A stretch of DNA of 60,639 nt, from assembly GCF_019392335.1 (NCBI RefSeq), contig NZ_JAHXRQ010000026.1:1-60639 (forward strand), read 5' to 3'. Shown here piece by piece: positions 27,904 to 35,862 of this stretch. The notes beneath the pieces are model-generated. The model had not been told where the DNA came from and did no database searches. It was given only the letters and a program-made list of their open reading frames with translations. A program made the translations under genes and the position numbers. Positions within the stretch are counted from its first letter, which is position 1, and the number at the start of each line of letters is the position of its first letter. The stretch comes from Mameliella sp. CS4 (GTDB taxonomy: Bacteria; Pseudomonadota; Alphaproteobacteria; Rhodobacterales; Rhodobacteraceae).

Positions 27904-29448
27904 TCAGGGGCGCGCCTGTGCAGTCGCCACAAGCGCGCCCCGGCAAGCTGCCAGCACCTTGTCCACGTCCCCGGCGGCATCGACACGTGTCCAGCCGATC
28001 TCTCCGGCGTCGCTGTCCAACTGTGCGCGGACAACCCCGGCATCCGCGTCCGAGGCATCGCCCCGGCGGTCCGACACGCGGGCAACCAGCGCGGCGCCCT
28101 CCGCCTCCAGCCAGAGCCCGGTGAAGCCCGCGCTTTGGTCACGGGCGACCCGCGCGATGGCCGCGCGGTCGTCCGGGTCCAGAAAAACGGCATCCGCGAT
28201 CACCGTTTGCCCCGCCTCCAGGACCTCCCGCGCCAGCGTTTCGATTCGGTCATAGACCTCTGCGCTGACCTCTGGCCGATAGCCCTCCGCATCCAGCGGC
28301 GTCAGGGGATCGACCCCGCACAGCGCCTTGCGGATCATGTCGCTGCGCAGGTGGACGGCACCCGGAGGCGCCCCCAGCTCCGGCGCCAGCCCGCGCGCCA
28401 CCGTGGTCTTGCCCGTGCCTGACACCCCGCCGATGGCCACCAGCCTCGGCGTCCCCGGTTCCAGCACGGCGATGGCATCGTCAAGGTAGCGCCGCGCGTC
28501 CCGCAATAGCGTCTCGCCTCCGCCCTGCGCCCGCGCCGTCTGGACCGCCACCATCGCGCTGATGCCCGCGCGCACCGCCTGGAACAGCGGCAGGGCGGCC
28601 AGCCCGCGATAATGGTCCTCTGTCCCGGCGCCAAAGAGGTAGCGGTTCAGCACCGCGTTCGCCGCCCAGGCCAGCCCCCGGTGGCGCAGGTCCATCAGCA
28701 GAAAGGCCAGGTCGTACAGCACGTCGCAGGTGCCCAGCTCTTCGCTGAATTCCAGCGCGTCGAAGGGCACGGGCCGTCCCTCGATCAGGACGATGTTGCG
28801 CAGGTGCAGGTCGCCGTGGCAGCGCCGGACGTGGCCCGCCTCGGCCCGGCTGTCCAGCAAGCCCCCCTGCCGCGCCAGCGCTGTCCTTGCCCGATCCAGA
28901 AAACGCGCGATCTCCTCGGCGGGCAGCGCGTCCTCCATGCCGGCGAATTCACGCCCCAGTTCATCGAGGATGTCCCCGATCCGCCGCGCACCGTCCGGCG
29001 CCGGATGGGCCGGGGCCGCCGCGTGATACTGCGCGATGCTGGCGCCCAGCGTCTCGGCCAGGGGCCGGTCCAGCCCGCCGCGCCCTGCCACCCGGTCAAG
29101 CTGATCCGCGTCCGGAAACCGCCACATCCGCAGCGCCCATTCGACGACCTCGCCCGGACCATCGAGCTCCAACGCACCCTCCGCCCCGCGCGTCACGGCA
29201 ACCATGTCACGGTAGATCATCGGCGCGGCGGGCGCGTTCAGTTCCAGCTCGCGCCGCAGGGCCGCCGCGCGCCGCTCCGGCGTCGAATAGTCGAGATAGT
29301 CGTAGCGCACCGCCCGCTTGATCTTGAGCGCCGTGTCCCCGCCGAGGAAGACATAGGCCCCATGCGTCCGGACCACGTCCACATCCACGGCCCCCGCGTA
29401 AAGCGCGGGCTGCTGCAACAAGGTCACGACCTCTTCCTGATCCGTCAT
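27904..29448 (-). CDS. bifunctional aminoglycoside-phosphotransferase-like / P-loop kinase protein
   Basis: A 514-residue fusion. The N-terminal APH-fold domain has the Brenner motif RCHGDLHLRNIVL and a metal-binding FDALEFSEELGTCDVLYD. The C-terminal AAA_33-type nucleotide kinase has the P-loop GGVSGTGKTT near residue 340. The phosphoryl acceptor is unknown, and antibiotic resistance is not implied. The longer start at 29493 is rejected because the FNR box at 29517-29530 predicts transcription beginning near 29482, downstream of that ATG; ATG 29448 has AGGAG about 12 bases before it. It converges on the PHA synthase gene with a 7-base gap. Homologues commonly sit among oxygen-regulated genes, consistent with the context here. 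Confidence 0.8.
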   Translation of the reverse strand: MTDQEEVVTLLQQPALYAGAVDVDVVRTHGAYVFLGGDTALKIKRAVRYDYLDYSTPERRAAALRRELELNAPAAPMIYRDMVAVTRGAEGALELDGPGEVVEWALRMWRFPDADQLDRVAGRGGLDRPLAETLGASIAQYHAAAPAHPAPDGARRIGDILDELGREFAGMEDALPAEEIARFLDRARTALARQGGLLDSRAEAGHVRRCHGDLHLRNIVLIEGRPVPFDALEFSEELGTCDVLYDLAFLLMDLRHRGLAWAANAVLNRYLFGAGTEDHYRGLAALPLFQAVRAGISAMVAVQTARAQGGGETLLRDARRYLDDAIAVLEPGTPRLVAIGGVSGTGKTTVARGLAPELGAPPGAVHLRSDMIRKALCGVDPLTPLDAEGYRPEVSAEVYDRIETLAREVLEAGQTVIADAVFLDPDDRAAIARVARDQSAGFTGLWLEAEGAALVARVSDRRGDASDADAGVVRAQLDSDAGEIGWTRVDAAGDVDKVLAACRGALVATAQARP

Positions 29449-29516
29449 ACGGTCCAGAGCTCCTGTTCCCGGGCATGCTCCCTGCCCCGTCATCCCACGT
29501 CCAGAAAGGTGACCCC

Positions 29517-29530
29517 TTGATCGGAGTCAA
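29517..29530 (-). promoter_or_regulatory. FNR/FnrL box for the APH-kinase gene
   Basis: On the minus strand TTGACTCCGATCAA is a full match to TTGAC/T-N4-ATCAA. TGGGAT at 29497-29492 is a weak -10 candidate. The box is 69 bases before ATG 29448. Confidence 0.7.
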
Positions 29531-29653
29531 GAACCGCACGGCGCCCACCGGATCACAGAAGAAAACAGCCCCACCCTGCCGCAGAATTATGCAAGGCGTC
29601 AAAACCGGGTGATCGAAGTCGTGAAAGCAGGGCGTCCCACCCCCGGAAACGAA

Positions 29654-29685
29654 CAAGGGCTTGGCCATCTCTGGCCAAGCCCTTG
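29654..29685 (-). terminator. terminator of tRNA-Lys
   Basis: A 13-bp perfect stem (29654-29666 with 29673-29685) and a 6-base loop, followed on the minus strand by TTCGTTT. It begins a few bases after the tRNA 3' end. Confidence 0.75.
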
Positions 29686-29691
29686 ATTCAG

Positions 29692-29767
29692 TGGTGAGCC
29701 GTGCAGGGTTCGAACCTGCGACCCACTGATTAAAAGTCAGTTGCTCTACCAACTGAGCTAACGGCCC
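29692..29767 (-). tRNA. tRNA-Lys (anticodon TTT)
   Basis: A 76-base cloverleaf on the minus strand with encoded CCA. The acceptor GGGCCGT pairs with ACGGCTC (one G-T). The anticodon arm is ACTGA-CTTTTAA-TCAGT, giving anticodon TTT. The T arm is GCAGG-TTCGAAC-CCTGC. No integrase or repeated 3' end is nearby, so it shows no sign of being an integration site. Confidence 0.97.
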
Positions 29768-29895
29768 ACTGTGGCGGCCTAACTATGAATATGGCCGGTC
29801 CGGGTCAAGCCAAAAAATCAGGAATCTTGCAGGCTTTTTCTCATCGCTCGCCGGGACACTGGAAACCACCCCGCGACAGGCGTATATCGCCCGCC

Positions 29896-30726
29896 ATGAC
29901 ACAGGACGCGCGCGCACTGCCCTTCATGAAAATGCACGGGCTTGGCAATGACTTCGTGGTGATCGACTCGCGTGCGCGCGAGGCGGCGCTGACCCCTGCG
30001 CGGGTCGCGGCCATCGCCGACCGCCACATGGGCGTGGGTTTCGACCAGCTGGCCGTCATCACGCAGACCGGGACCCAGCCGCACCTGACCTTCTACAACT
30101 CCGACGGCTCGACCTCGGCGGCCTGCGGCAATGCCACCCGCTGCATCGCCCGCCACCTGATGGACCAGAGCGGAGAGACCCGCCTGAGCCTCACCACCGA
30201 CCGCGGCACGCTGGAGGCCGTCGACGCGGGCAATGGGCTGACCTCGGTCAACATGGGGCCACCGCAATTGGACTGGGCCGAGATTCCCCTGGCCGAAGAG
30301 ATGGACACGCTGGAACTGCCCATCGAGGGTGGGCCGACCGCCACCGGCATGGGCAACCCGCATTGCACCTTTTTCGTCGAGGATGCCGAGGCCGTGGCGC
30401 TGGCCACTTTCGGCCCGCGCTACGAACACCACCCGCTGTATCCGCAGCGCACCAACGTGCAGGTGGCCAGCCTTCTGGGCGAAAACCACCTGCGGATGCG
30501 CGTCTGGGAACGCGGCGTGGGCGTGACGCTGGCCTCGGGCTCGTCCTCCTGCGCCACCGCCGTCGCCGCCGCGCGGCGCGGGCTGACGGGGCGCAGCGTG
30601 CGAATCGACCTCGACGGCGGATCGCTGCAGATCGACTGGCGTGAGGATGGCGTCTGGATGACCGGCGGCACAGCGCATGTCTTTGACGGGCAATTCACCG
30701 CCCAATGGCTGGACGCGAACCCATGA
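29896..30726 (+). CDS. dapF: diaminopimelate epimerase
   Basis: Interconverts LL- and meso-diaminopimelate for lysine and peptidoglycan synthesis. At 276 residues it is of normal length. KMHGLGNDFVVID is the N-terminal signature. The two catalytic cysteines are Cys77 in SAACGNATRC and Cys219 in GSSSCATAVAA. The longer in-frame start at 29785 would overlap the tRNA promoter region, so ATG 29896 is used. The stop overlaps the mtaB start as ATGA, indicating translational coupling. A lysine-precursor gene directly after tRNA-Lys is probably coincidental. Confidence 0.95.
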   Translation: MTQDARALPFMKMHGLGNDFVVIDSRAREAALTPARVAAIADRHMGVGFDQLAVITQTGTQPHLTFYNSDGSTSAACGNATRCIARHLMDQSGETRLSLTTDRGTLEAVDAGNGLTSVNMGPPQLDWAEIPLAEEMDTLELPIEGGPTATGMGNPHCTFFVEDAEAVALATFGPRYEHHPLYPQRTNVQVASLLGENHLRMRVWERGVGVTLASGSSSCATAVAAARRGLTGRSVRIDLDGGSLQIDWREDGVWMTGGTAHVFDGQFTAQWLDANP

Positions 30727-31976
30727 GTGCCCCCAAATTCACCACCCTCGGCTGCCGCCTGAACGCCTACGAAACGGAGGCGATGAAGGACCTCGCCTCA
30801 GCGGCGGGCGTCGGCAATGCCGTGGTGGTCAACACCTGCGCCGTCACGCAGGAGGCCGTGCGCAAGGCCCGGCAAGAGATCCGCCGCCTGCGCCGCGAAA
30901 ACCCGGACGCCCGTGTCATCGTCACCGGCTGCGCCGCCCAGATCGACCCCGACAGCTTTGCCACGATGGACGAGGTCGACGCCGTCATCGGCAACACCGA
31001 GAAGATGGCCCCCGACACATGGAAAGGCCTCGCCGGCGATTTCATCGGCGAGACCGAAAAAGTGCAGGTCAACGACATCATGTCGGTGACCGAAACCGCC
31101 GGTCACCTGATCGACGGCTTCGGCACGCGGTCCCGCGCCTATGTCCAGGTGCAGAATGGCTGCGATCACCGCTGCACCTTCTGCATCATCCCCTATGGCC
31201 GGGGCAATTCGCGCTCTGTCCCCGCCGGTGTCGTGGTGGACCAGATCAAGCGGCTGGTGGACCAGGGATACAACGAGGTGGTGCTGACCGGGGTCGACCT
31301 GACCTCCTGGGGCGCCGACCTGCCCGGGGAACCGCGCCTGGGCGATCTGGTCATGCGCATCCTGCGGCTGACCGATGTGCCGCGCCTGCGCATCTCCTCG
31401 ATCGATTCGATAGAGGCGGACGACAACCTGATGCTGGCCATCGCGTCAGAGCCGCGCCTGATGCCGCACCTGCACCTGTCATTGCAGCATGGCGACGACC
31501 TGATCCTGAAACGCATGAAACGCCGCCACCTGCGCGACGATGCCATCGCCTTTTGTCAGGAGGCCCGCCGTCTGCGCCCGGACATGACCTTTGGCGCCGA
31601 CATCATCGCCGGGTTCCCGACCGAGTCCGAGGCGCATTTCGAGAACTCGCTGCGGCTGGTCTCGGACTGCGACCTGACATGGCTGCATGTCTTTCCCTAC
31701 TCGGCCCGCCCCGGCACCCCCGCCGCGCGCATTCCGCAGCAGATCAACGGCACGGTCATCAAAGAGCGCGCCGCGCGCCTGCGCGCCGCCGGAGAGACGC
31801 AGGTGCAGGCGCATCTTGCCGCGCAGACCGGCCGCGACCACGCGGTGCTGATGGAGGCGCCCGACATGGGCCGGACCGAACAATTCACCGAGGTGCGTTT
31901 TGCCGCGTCTCAGCCCGTCGGCCAGATCGTGCCTGCGCGGATCACCGGCTTTGACGGCCAGCAACTGACGGCCTGA
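30723..31976 (+). CDS. mtaB: tRNA t6A37 methylthiotransferase MtaB
   Basis: A radical SAM methylthiotransferase of 417 residues that converts t6A to ms2t6A at position 37 of tRNAs reading ANN codons. The UPF0004 domain at the N-terminus has Cys in TLGCRLNAYE and two further cysteines (VNTCAVT, VTGCAAQ) binding one cluster. The radical SAM CxxxCxxC is Cys147-Cys151-Cys154 in GCDHRCTFCIIPYGRG. The TRAM region is at the C-terminus. NAYE rather than NxxD at the start favours MtaB over MiaB or RimO. It is coupled to dapF through ATGA. tRNA-Lys(TTT), one likely substrate class, is encoded just upstream. Confidence 0.92.
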   Translation: MSAPKFTTLGCRLNAYETEAMKDLASAAGVGNAVVVNTCAVTQEAVRKARQEIRRLRRENPDARVIVTGCAAQIDPDSFATMDEVDAVIGNTEKMAPDTWKGLAGDFIGETEKVQVNDIMSVTETAGHLIDGFGTRSRAYVQVQNGCDHRCTFCIIPYGRGNSRSVPAGVVVDQIKRLVDQGYNEVVLTGVDLTSWGADLPGEPRLGDLVMRILRLTDVPRLRISSIDSIEADDNLMLAIASEPRLMPHLHLSLQHGDDLILKRMKRRHLRDDAIAFCQEARRLRPDMTFGADIIAGFPTESEAHFENSLRLVSDCDLTWLHVFPYSARPGTPAARIPQQINGTVIKERAARLRAAGETQVQAHLAAQTGRDHAVLMEAPDMGRTEQFTEVRFAASQPVGQIVPARITGFDGQQLTA

Positions 31977-31980
31977 GCCC

Positions 31981-32604
31981 ATGCACCCGAACCCCACCTT
32001 CCGGCAGACCGACCGGGATACCGCACTGGCACTTGTGCGGGCGCGGTCCTTCGGTACCCTCGTTCTCTCGACCGAGGGCGCGCCGCTGCTGGCGCATGTG
32101 CCCTTCCTGCTGTCTGAAAGCGGCACAGAGGCCGACCTTCATCTGGTGCGGTCCAACCCCATCGCGCGGGCCTGCGCCGCTCCACAACCCGTCACCCTAG
32201 CTGTGAGCGGACCGGACGGCTACATCTCGCCCGATTGGTACGGGATCGAGGACCAGGTGCCGACCTGGAACTACGTCGCCGTCCATCTGACCGGCCAGTT
32301 GCACCCCTGCCCGCTGGCGGAACTGGAGCCGCTTTTGGCGGCGCAAAGCGCCGCGTACGAGGGCCGCCTGCCCGGCAAATCTCCTTGGACGATGGACAAG
32401 ATGAGCGCCGAGACCAAGGCGCGCTTCCTGCGGATGATCCTGCCGTTCCGGCTGGAGATCGGCGAGGTCCAGAGCACCTTCAAGCTGGGTCAGAACAAAC
32501 CCGAAGAGGTCCGCCTTGCCGCCGCCGACAGGGTGACCGAGGGCTTCGGCAGCGAGCTTCAGGCCCTGGCCCGCGACATGCGGGAACCGCCCGCATCGCA
32601 GTGA
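31981..32604 (+). CDS. PaiB-like FMN-binding protein
   Basis: A 207-residue protein of the FMN-binding split-barrel family related to Bacillus PaiB, described as a negative regulator of degradative enzymes. The characteristic segments are FGTLVLSTEGAPLLAHVPF, then DGYISPDWYG and VPTWNYVAVHLTG, and FRLEIGEVQSTFKLGQNK near residue 165. It starts four bases after the mtaB stop with no clear ribosome binding site, so it probably depends on translation from upstream. Whether it regulates transcription or is a flavoenzyme cannot be told from sequence. Confidence 0.85.
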   Translation: MHPNPTFRQTDRDTALALVRARSFGTLVLSTEGAPLLAHVPFLLSESGTEADLHLVRSNPIARACAAPQPVTLAVSGPDGYISPDWYGIEDQVPTWNYVAVHLTGQLHPCPLAELEPLLAAQSAAYEGRLPGKSPWTMDKMSAETKARFLRMILPFRLEIGEVQSTFKLGQNKPEEVRLAAADRVTEGFGSELQALARDMREPPASQ

Positions 32605-32679
32605 TTGCGCCCCGGCGCACCGGCCTCACGGATTTGGAAAATCGAAATCGGTTTACCGGGGTGAACCGATCCTTACCCG

Positions 32680-32729
32680 TTTGTACAAAATGCTGGAATC
32701 GATGTACGTTTCGTACGTTTTGTACAAAA
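32680..32729. repeat. GTAC-centred palindrome array
   Basis: Four GTAC cores at 32683, 32704, 32713 and 32722 (spacings 21, 9, 9). They include a 10-bp palindrome TTTGTACAAA (32680-32689) and a perfect 12-bp palindrome TTTTGTACAAAA (32718-32729). Between them GTACG-TTT-CGTAC is a further inverted repeat. It lies between the convergent 3' ends of the paiB-like gene and rplQ and resembles a multi-site operator or an unknown promoter. Confidence 0.6.
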
Positions 32730-32752
32730 TTTCGGGGCGTCCACCCGGCATG

Positions 32753-32784
32753 AAAAAGGCCCCGCCGTCACCGGCAGGGCCTTC
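32753..32784 (-). terminator. terminator of the alpha operon (after rplQ)
   Basis: AAGGCCC pairs with GGGCCTT and an inner GCCG pairs with CGGC around a TCAC loop. On the minus strand the stem is followed by TTTTT. It lies 25 bases past the rplQ stop. Confidence 0.85.
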
Positions 32785-32808
32785 ATGAAACTCGGGTCGA
32801 AGAGCAGC

Positions 32809-33228
32809 TTACTCTTCGTCGGCCTCGGCCATTGCCACGCGGGCCTTGTCGGCTGCACCCTTGGCGTCGACGTCGCGGTCCACCAGTTCGATGATGGCCA
32901 TCGGAGCCATGTCACCGTAGCGGAAACCTGCTTTGAGAACACGGGTATAGCCGCCGCTACGCTCGGCGTAGCGCGGGCCGAGGATCTCGAAAAGCTTGGC
33001 GACGTCCTTGTCTTCCTTCAGCTGCGCGCGCGCCTGGCGGCGGGCGTGCAGATCACCGCGCTTGCCCAGGGTGATCAGCTTGTCCATGACGCGCTTGAGT
33101 TCCTTGGCCTTCGGCAGGGTGGTCTTGATCTGCTCATGTTCGATGAGCGAGCCGGCCATGTTCGCCCACAGCGCCTTGCGGTGCTCGTGGGTGCGGTTCA
33201 GGCGGCGGTAACCTTTTGCGTGACGCAT
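32809..33228 (-). CDS. rplQ: 50S ribosomal protein L17
   Basis: 139 residues; MRHAKGYRRLNRTHEHRKAL is the L17 N-terminus. ATG 33228 is chosen over the longer frame. A C-terminal extension rich in Ala, Asp and Glu follows the core (AIIELVDRDVDAKGAADKAR), common in alphaproteobacteria. It is the last gene of the rpsM-rpsK-rpoA-rplQ block and is separated from rpoA by a 152-base spacer containing two REP-like hairpins. Confidence 0.97.
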   Translation of the reverse strand: MRHAKGYRRLNRTHEHRKALWANMAGSLIEHEQIKTTLPKAKELKRVMDKLITLGKRGDLHARRQARAQLKEDKDVAKLFEILGPRYAERSGGYTRVLKAGFRYGDMAPMAIIELVDRDVDAKGAADKARVAMAEADEE

Positions 33229-33323
33229 TGTTTTTACTCCGTTTTTGCCCTCTACAGGCGGTTTTGCTTTGTCCGGCAGCCCATGCGTGCGGGCCACTCT
33301 CCTTGGGGCATCATGCCCGGGGT

Positions 33324-33376
33324 GGCGGGGTGAACCCCGCCCTACGCAGAACCCGTAGGGCGGGATTTATCCCGCC
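33324..33376. repeat. inverted pair of REP-like hairpin elements
   Basis: Two 23-base units face each other: 33324-33346 (minus orientation) and 33354-33376 (plus). Each is CGTAGGGCGGG followed by a short loop and CCCGCC, so each folds alone and the pair can fold together. A third copy is at 57812-57834. They sit between rpoA and rplQ, where they could stabilise or separate the mRNAs. Confidence 0.75.
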
Positions 33377-33380
33377 GATC

Positions 33381-34397
33381 CTAGAACGAGTCTTCCAGCT
33401 TCTTGGCCAGATCCTCGATGTTGTCCGGCGGCCAGTCCTCGACGTCCATGCCCAGGTGCAGGCCCATGCCCGACAGCACTTCCTTGATTTCGTTCAAGGA
33501 CTTGCGGCCAAAGTTCGGCGTGCGCAGCATCTCGGCTTCGGTCTTCTGGATCAGATCACCGATGTAGACGATGTTGTCGTTCTTCAGGCAGTTGGCCGAC
33601 CGTACCGACAGTTCCAGTTCGTCCACCTTCTTGAGAAGCAGCGGGTTGAATTCCAGCCCGTCGTCCTCGTCCTGGCGGCCCGCCGACTCCGGCTCTTCGA
33701 AGTTGACGAAGATCGACAACTGGTCCTGCAGGATGCGCGCGGCAAAGGCCACCGCGTCTTCCGGCGTGATCGAGCCGTCGGTTTCGATCTTCATGGTCAG
33801 CTTGTCATAGTCCAGCACCTGGCCCTCACGGGTGGGCTGCACGTCGTAGGCGACCTTCTTGACCGGCGAATAGATCGCGTCGATCGGGATCAGGCCGATG
33901 GGCGCGTCCTCGGGCTTGTTCTTGTCCGCGCTGACGTAGCCCTTGCCGGTGTTCACGGTGAATTCCATGTACACTTCGGCGCCTTCGTCGACGTGACAGA
34001 TCACGTGCTCGCGGTTCAGGACCTCGATGCCCGCGCTTTCGGCGATGTCGCCGGCGGTCACGACGCCCGGCCCCTTGCCCGTCACGGACAGGCGCTTGGG
34101 GCCTTCGACTTCCATACGCAGCGACACACCCTTGAGGTTCAGGATGATGTCGGTGACGTCTTCACGTACACCGGCCACGCTGGAGAATTCGTGCAGCACA
34201 TTGTCGATCTGCACGCTGGTGATGGCGGCGCCCTGAAGCGACGACAGCAGGACGCGGCGCAGCGCGTTGCCCAGGGTCAGACCAAAGCCGCGCTCCAGCG
34301 GCTCGGCGACGACGGTGGCCATGCGCGACGGATCGGCGCCCGGCTTGATCTCAAGCTGCGTCGGCTTGATCAGTTCAGCCCAGTTCTTGTGGATCAT
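33381..34397 (-). CDS. rpoA: RNA polymerase alpha subunit
   Basis: 338 residues. The N-terminal assembly domain (EPLERGFGLTLGNALRRVLL) dimerises and recruits beta and beta-prime. The C-terminal domain (LSVRSANCLKNDNIVYIGDL) contacts UP elements and activators. A G/E-rich linker lies between them near residue 240. Standard length and position after rpsK. The 117-base rpsK-rpoA spacer contains a GC hairpin (GGCCGGGC-AAAA) near 34470-34495. Confidence 0.98.
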   Translation of the reverse strand: MIHKNWAELIKPTQLEIKPGADPSRMATVVAEPLERGFGLTLGNALRRVLLSSLQGAAITSVQIDNVLHEFSSVAGVREDVTDIILNLKGVSLRMEVEGPKRLSVTGKGPGVVTAGDIAESAGIEVLNREHVICHVDEGAEVYMEFTVNTGKGYVSADKNKPEDAPIGLIPIDAIYSPVKKVAYDVQPTREGQVLDYDKLTMKIETDGSITPEDAVAFAARILQDQLSIFVNFEEPESAGRQDEDDGLEFNPLLLKKVDELELSVRSANCLKNDNIVYIGDLIQKTEAEMLRTPNFGRKSLNEIKEVLSGMGLHLGMDVEDWPPDNIEDLAKKLEDSF

Positions 34398-34514
34398 GCA
34401 GTTCCCTCCATACCTGCCAGCGCCCCATGTCCGAAGGCACCGACGCCCGAGGTTTCAAAACGACGGCGCGAGGCCGGGCAAAAGGCCCGGCCCCGCGAAA
34501 ATCTGTCCGATAGA

Positions 34515-34910
34515 TCAGACGCGGCGGCGCTTCGGCGGGCGGCAACCGTTGTGGGCAATCGGCGTCACGTCGCGGATCGACGTGATGTTGAAGCCGACGG
34601 CAGCCAGCGCGCGCAGCGCGGATTCGCGGCCCGAACCGGGGCCCTGCACTTCGACTTCGAGCGTTTTCACGCCGTGTTCCTGCGCCTTCTTGCCGGCGTC
34701 TTCGGCGGCAAGCTGAGCGGCGTAGGGGGTCGATTTGCGCGAGCCCTTGAAGCCCATCGTGCCGGACGACGACCAGGAGATCGCGTTGCCCTGCACGTCC
34801 GAGATCAGGATCTTGGTGTTGTTGAAGGACGAGTTCACATGCGCCACACCGGCTGCAATGTTCTTGGAGACCTTCTTCTTGCCGCCACCGCGGCGAGTAT
34901 CGCGTGCCAT
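34515..34910 (-). CDS. rpsK: 30S ribosomal protein S11
   Basis: 131 residues; full-length S11 with VAHVNSSFNNTKILISD and the conserved C-terminus PIAHNGCRPPKRRRV. ATG 34910, 15 bases after the rpsM stop. Confidence 0.98.
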   Translation of the reverse strand: MARDTRRGGGKKKVSKNIAAGVAHVNSSFNNTKILISDVQGNAISWSSSGTMGFKGSRKSTPYAAQLAAEDAGKKAQEHGVKTLEVEVQGPGSGRESALRALAAVGFNITSIRDVTPIAHNGCRPPKRRRV

Positions 34911-34925
34911 GGTTCCGTTCTCCCC

Positions 34926-35294
34926 TTACTTCTTCTTGCCAGCGATGGGCTTTGCGGGGCCCTTGCGCGTGCGTGCGTTGGTGTGGGTCCGCTGACCGCG
35001 GACGGGGAGGTTGCGGCGATGGCGCAGGCCACGGTAGCAGCCGAGGTCCATCAGGCGCTTGACGTTCATCTGAACTTCGCGGCGCAGGTCGCCTTCGACG
35101 GTCAGGTTGGCGTCGATGAACTCACGGACGGCCAGGACTTCTGCGTCGCTCAGCTCATTGACGCGGCGGGCCACGTCGATGTTGGTGGCCGCGCAGATTT
35201 CCTTGGCGGTGGACGGACCAATGCCGTGGATGTAGGTCAGCGCGATCGGGACGCGCTTGTGGGTCGGGATGTTGACGCCGGCAATACGTGCCAA
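34926..35294 (-). CDS. rpsM: 30S ribosomal protein S13
   Basis: 122 residues beginning ARIAGVNIPTHKRVPIALTY after the initiator. The start is TTG at 35294-35292, preceded by AAAGGAAC at good spacing; no ATG exists at the conserved N-terminus, so the longer frame from 35327 is rejected. The basic C-terminal tail RTRKGPAKPIAGKKK is typical. First gene of the alpha block. Confidence 0.96.
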   Translation of the reverse strand: MARIAGVNIPTHKRVPIALTYIHGIGPSTAKEICAATNIDVARRVNELSDAEVLAVREFIDANLTVEGDLRREVQMNVKRLMDLGCYRGLRHRRNLPVRGQRTHTNARTRKGPAKPIAGKKK

Positions 35295-35448
35295 GTCTCT
35301 GTTCCTTTCGTTGCGAGCCCGTAGCACCAGGCCCTTTTTTCACAACGGAAGCCCGGGCCATGCGGCTGCCGGGCGTCTGTCATAACTCAGGTGATCGTCC
35401 CGAATCCTGTTCCACGATTCGGGCAATTTATCCCTTGCGGGATGGGGC

Positions 35449-35477
35449 TACCTATTGGGCAGGGCCCAGAAGGTCAA
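35449..35477 (-). promoter_or_regulatory. candidate promoter of rpsM-rpsK-rpoA-rplQ
   Basis: On the minus strand TTGACC (35477-35472), 17 bases, then TAGGTA (35454-35449). A second TTGACA lies just upstream (35488-35483). An 8-bp hairpin at 35399-35423 would fall in the leader. The -10 match is modest. Confidence 0.4.
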
Positions 35478-35490
35478 CCCCCTGTCAAGG

Positions 35491-35862
35491 CTATTTTCGC
35501 GACCATTGCGAACAGGGAAAATAGATCTCTGGCAAAGGGAAGATTCCGTCAGGCACAACCCGCACATACCCCCCCTTTGTCTCGCTGATCCAGAGCCCGG
35601 TCTGCCACTGGCTGCCGCCATCGTCACAGGTTGCCGTGACCGACAGGGACTGCCCGGGAACGAAACGGGCGCCCGACCAGTAACAGCGCGCGCCGTGGCT
35701 TTCGATCCCGGTGGGCATCAGCGACACGATATCCGCCATTTCGCGATCCTCGTAGGGAAGATCGCAATAGCCCGGGTTTTCGAGGAACTCTTCAGCTTTG
35801 GCCGGGGCGGCAGCGGACAGTCCGAGTGTCAGAAGGGCCGCCGCCGTCAGGCCTGATTTCAT
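35491..35862 (-). CDS. small secreted protein of unknown function
   Basis: 123 residues with a clear signal peptide (MKSGLTAAALLTLGLSAAAPAKA). The mature part holds four cysteines (GYCDLPYED, ARCYWSG, TATCDDG, FPCSQW), enough for two disulfides in the periplasm. I recognise no family. It starts inside the adk stop codon (ATGA), so it is probably translated from the secY-adk mRNA. Finding a secreted protein as the last gene of a ribosomal/adk transcript is unusual. Confidence 0.7.
   Translation of the reverse strand: MKSGLTAAALLTLGLSAAAPAKAEEFLENPGYCDLPYEDREMADIVSLMPTGIESHGARCYWSGARFVPGQSLSVTATCDDGGSQWQTGLWISETKGGYVRVVPDGIFPLPEIYFPCSQWSRK

Noticed and set aside
26154..28193. Long minus-strand frame
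   Set aside because: Shadow of the PHA synthase gene, which has a complete catalytic triad on the other strand.
29692..29767. tRNA-Lys as an integration site
   Set aside because: No integrase, no direct repeat of the tRNA 3' end, and housekeeping genes on both sides.
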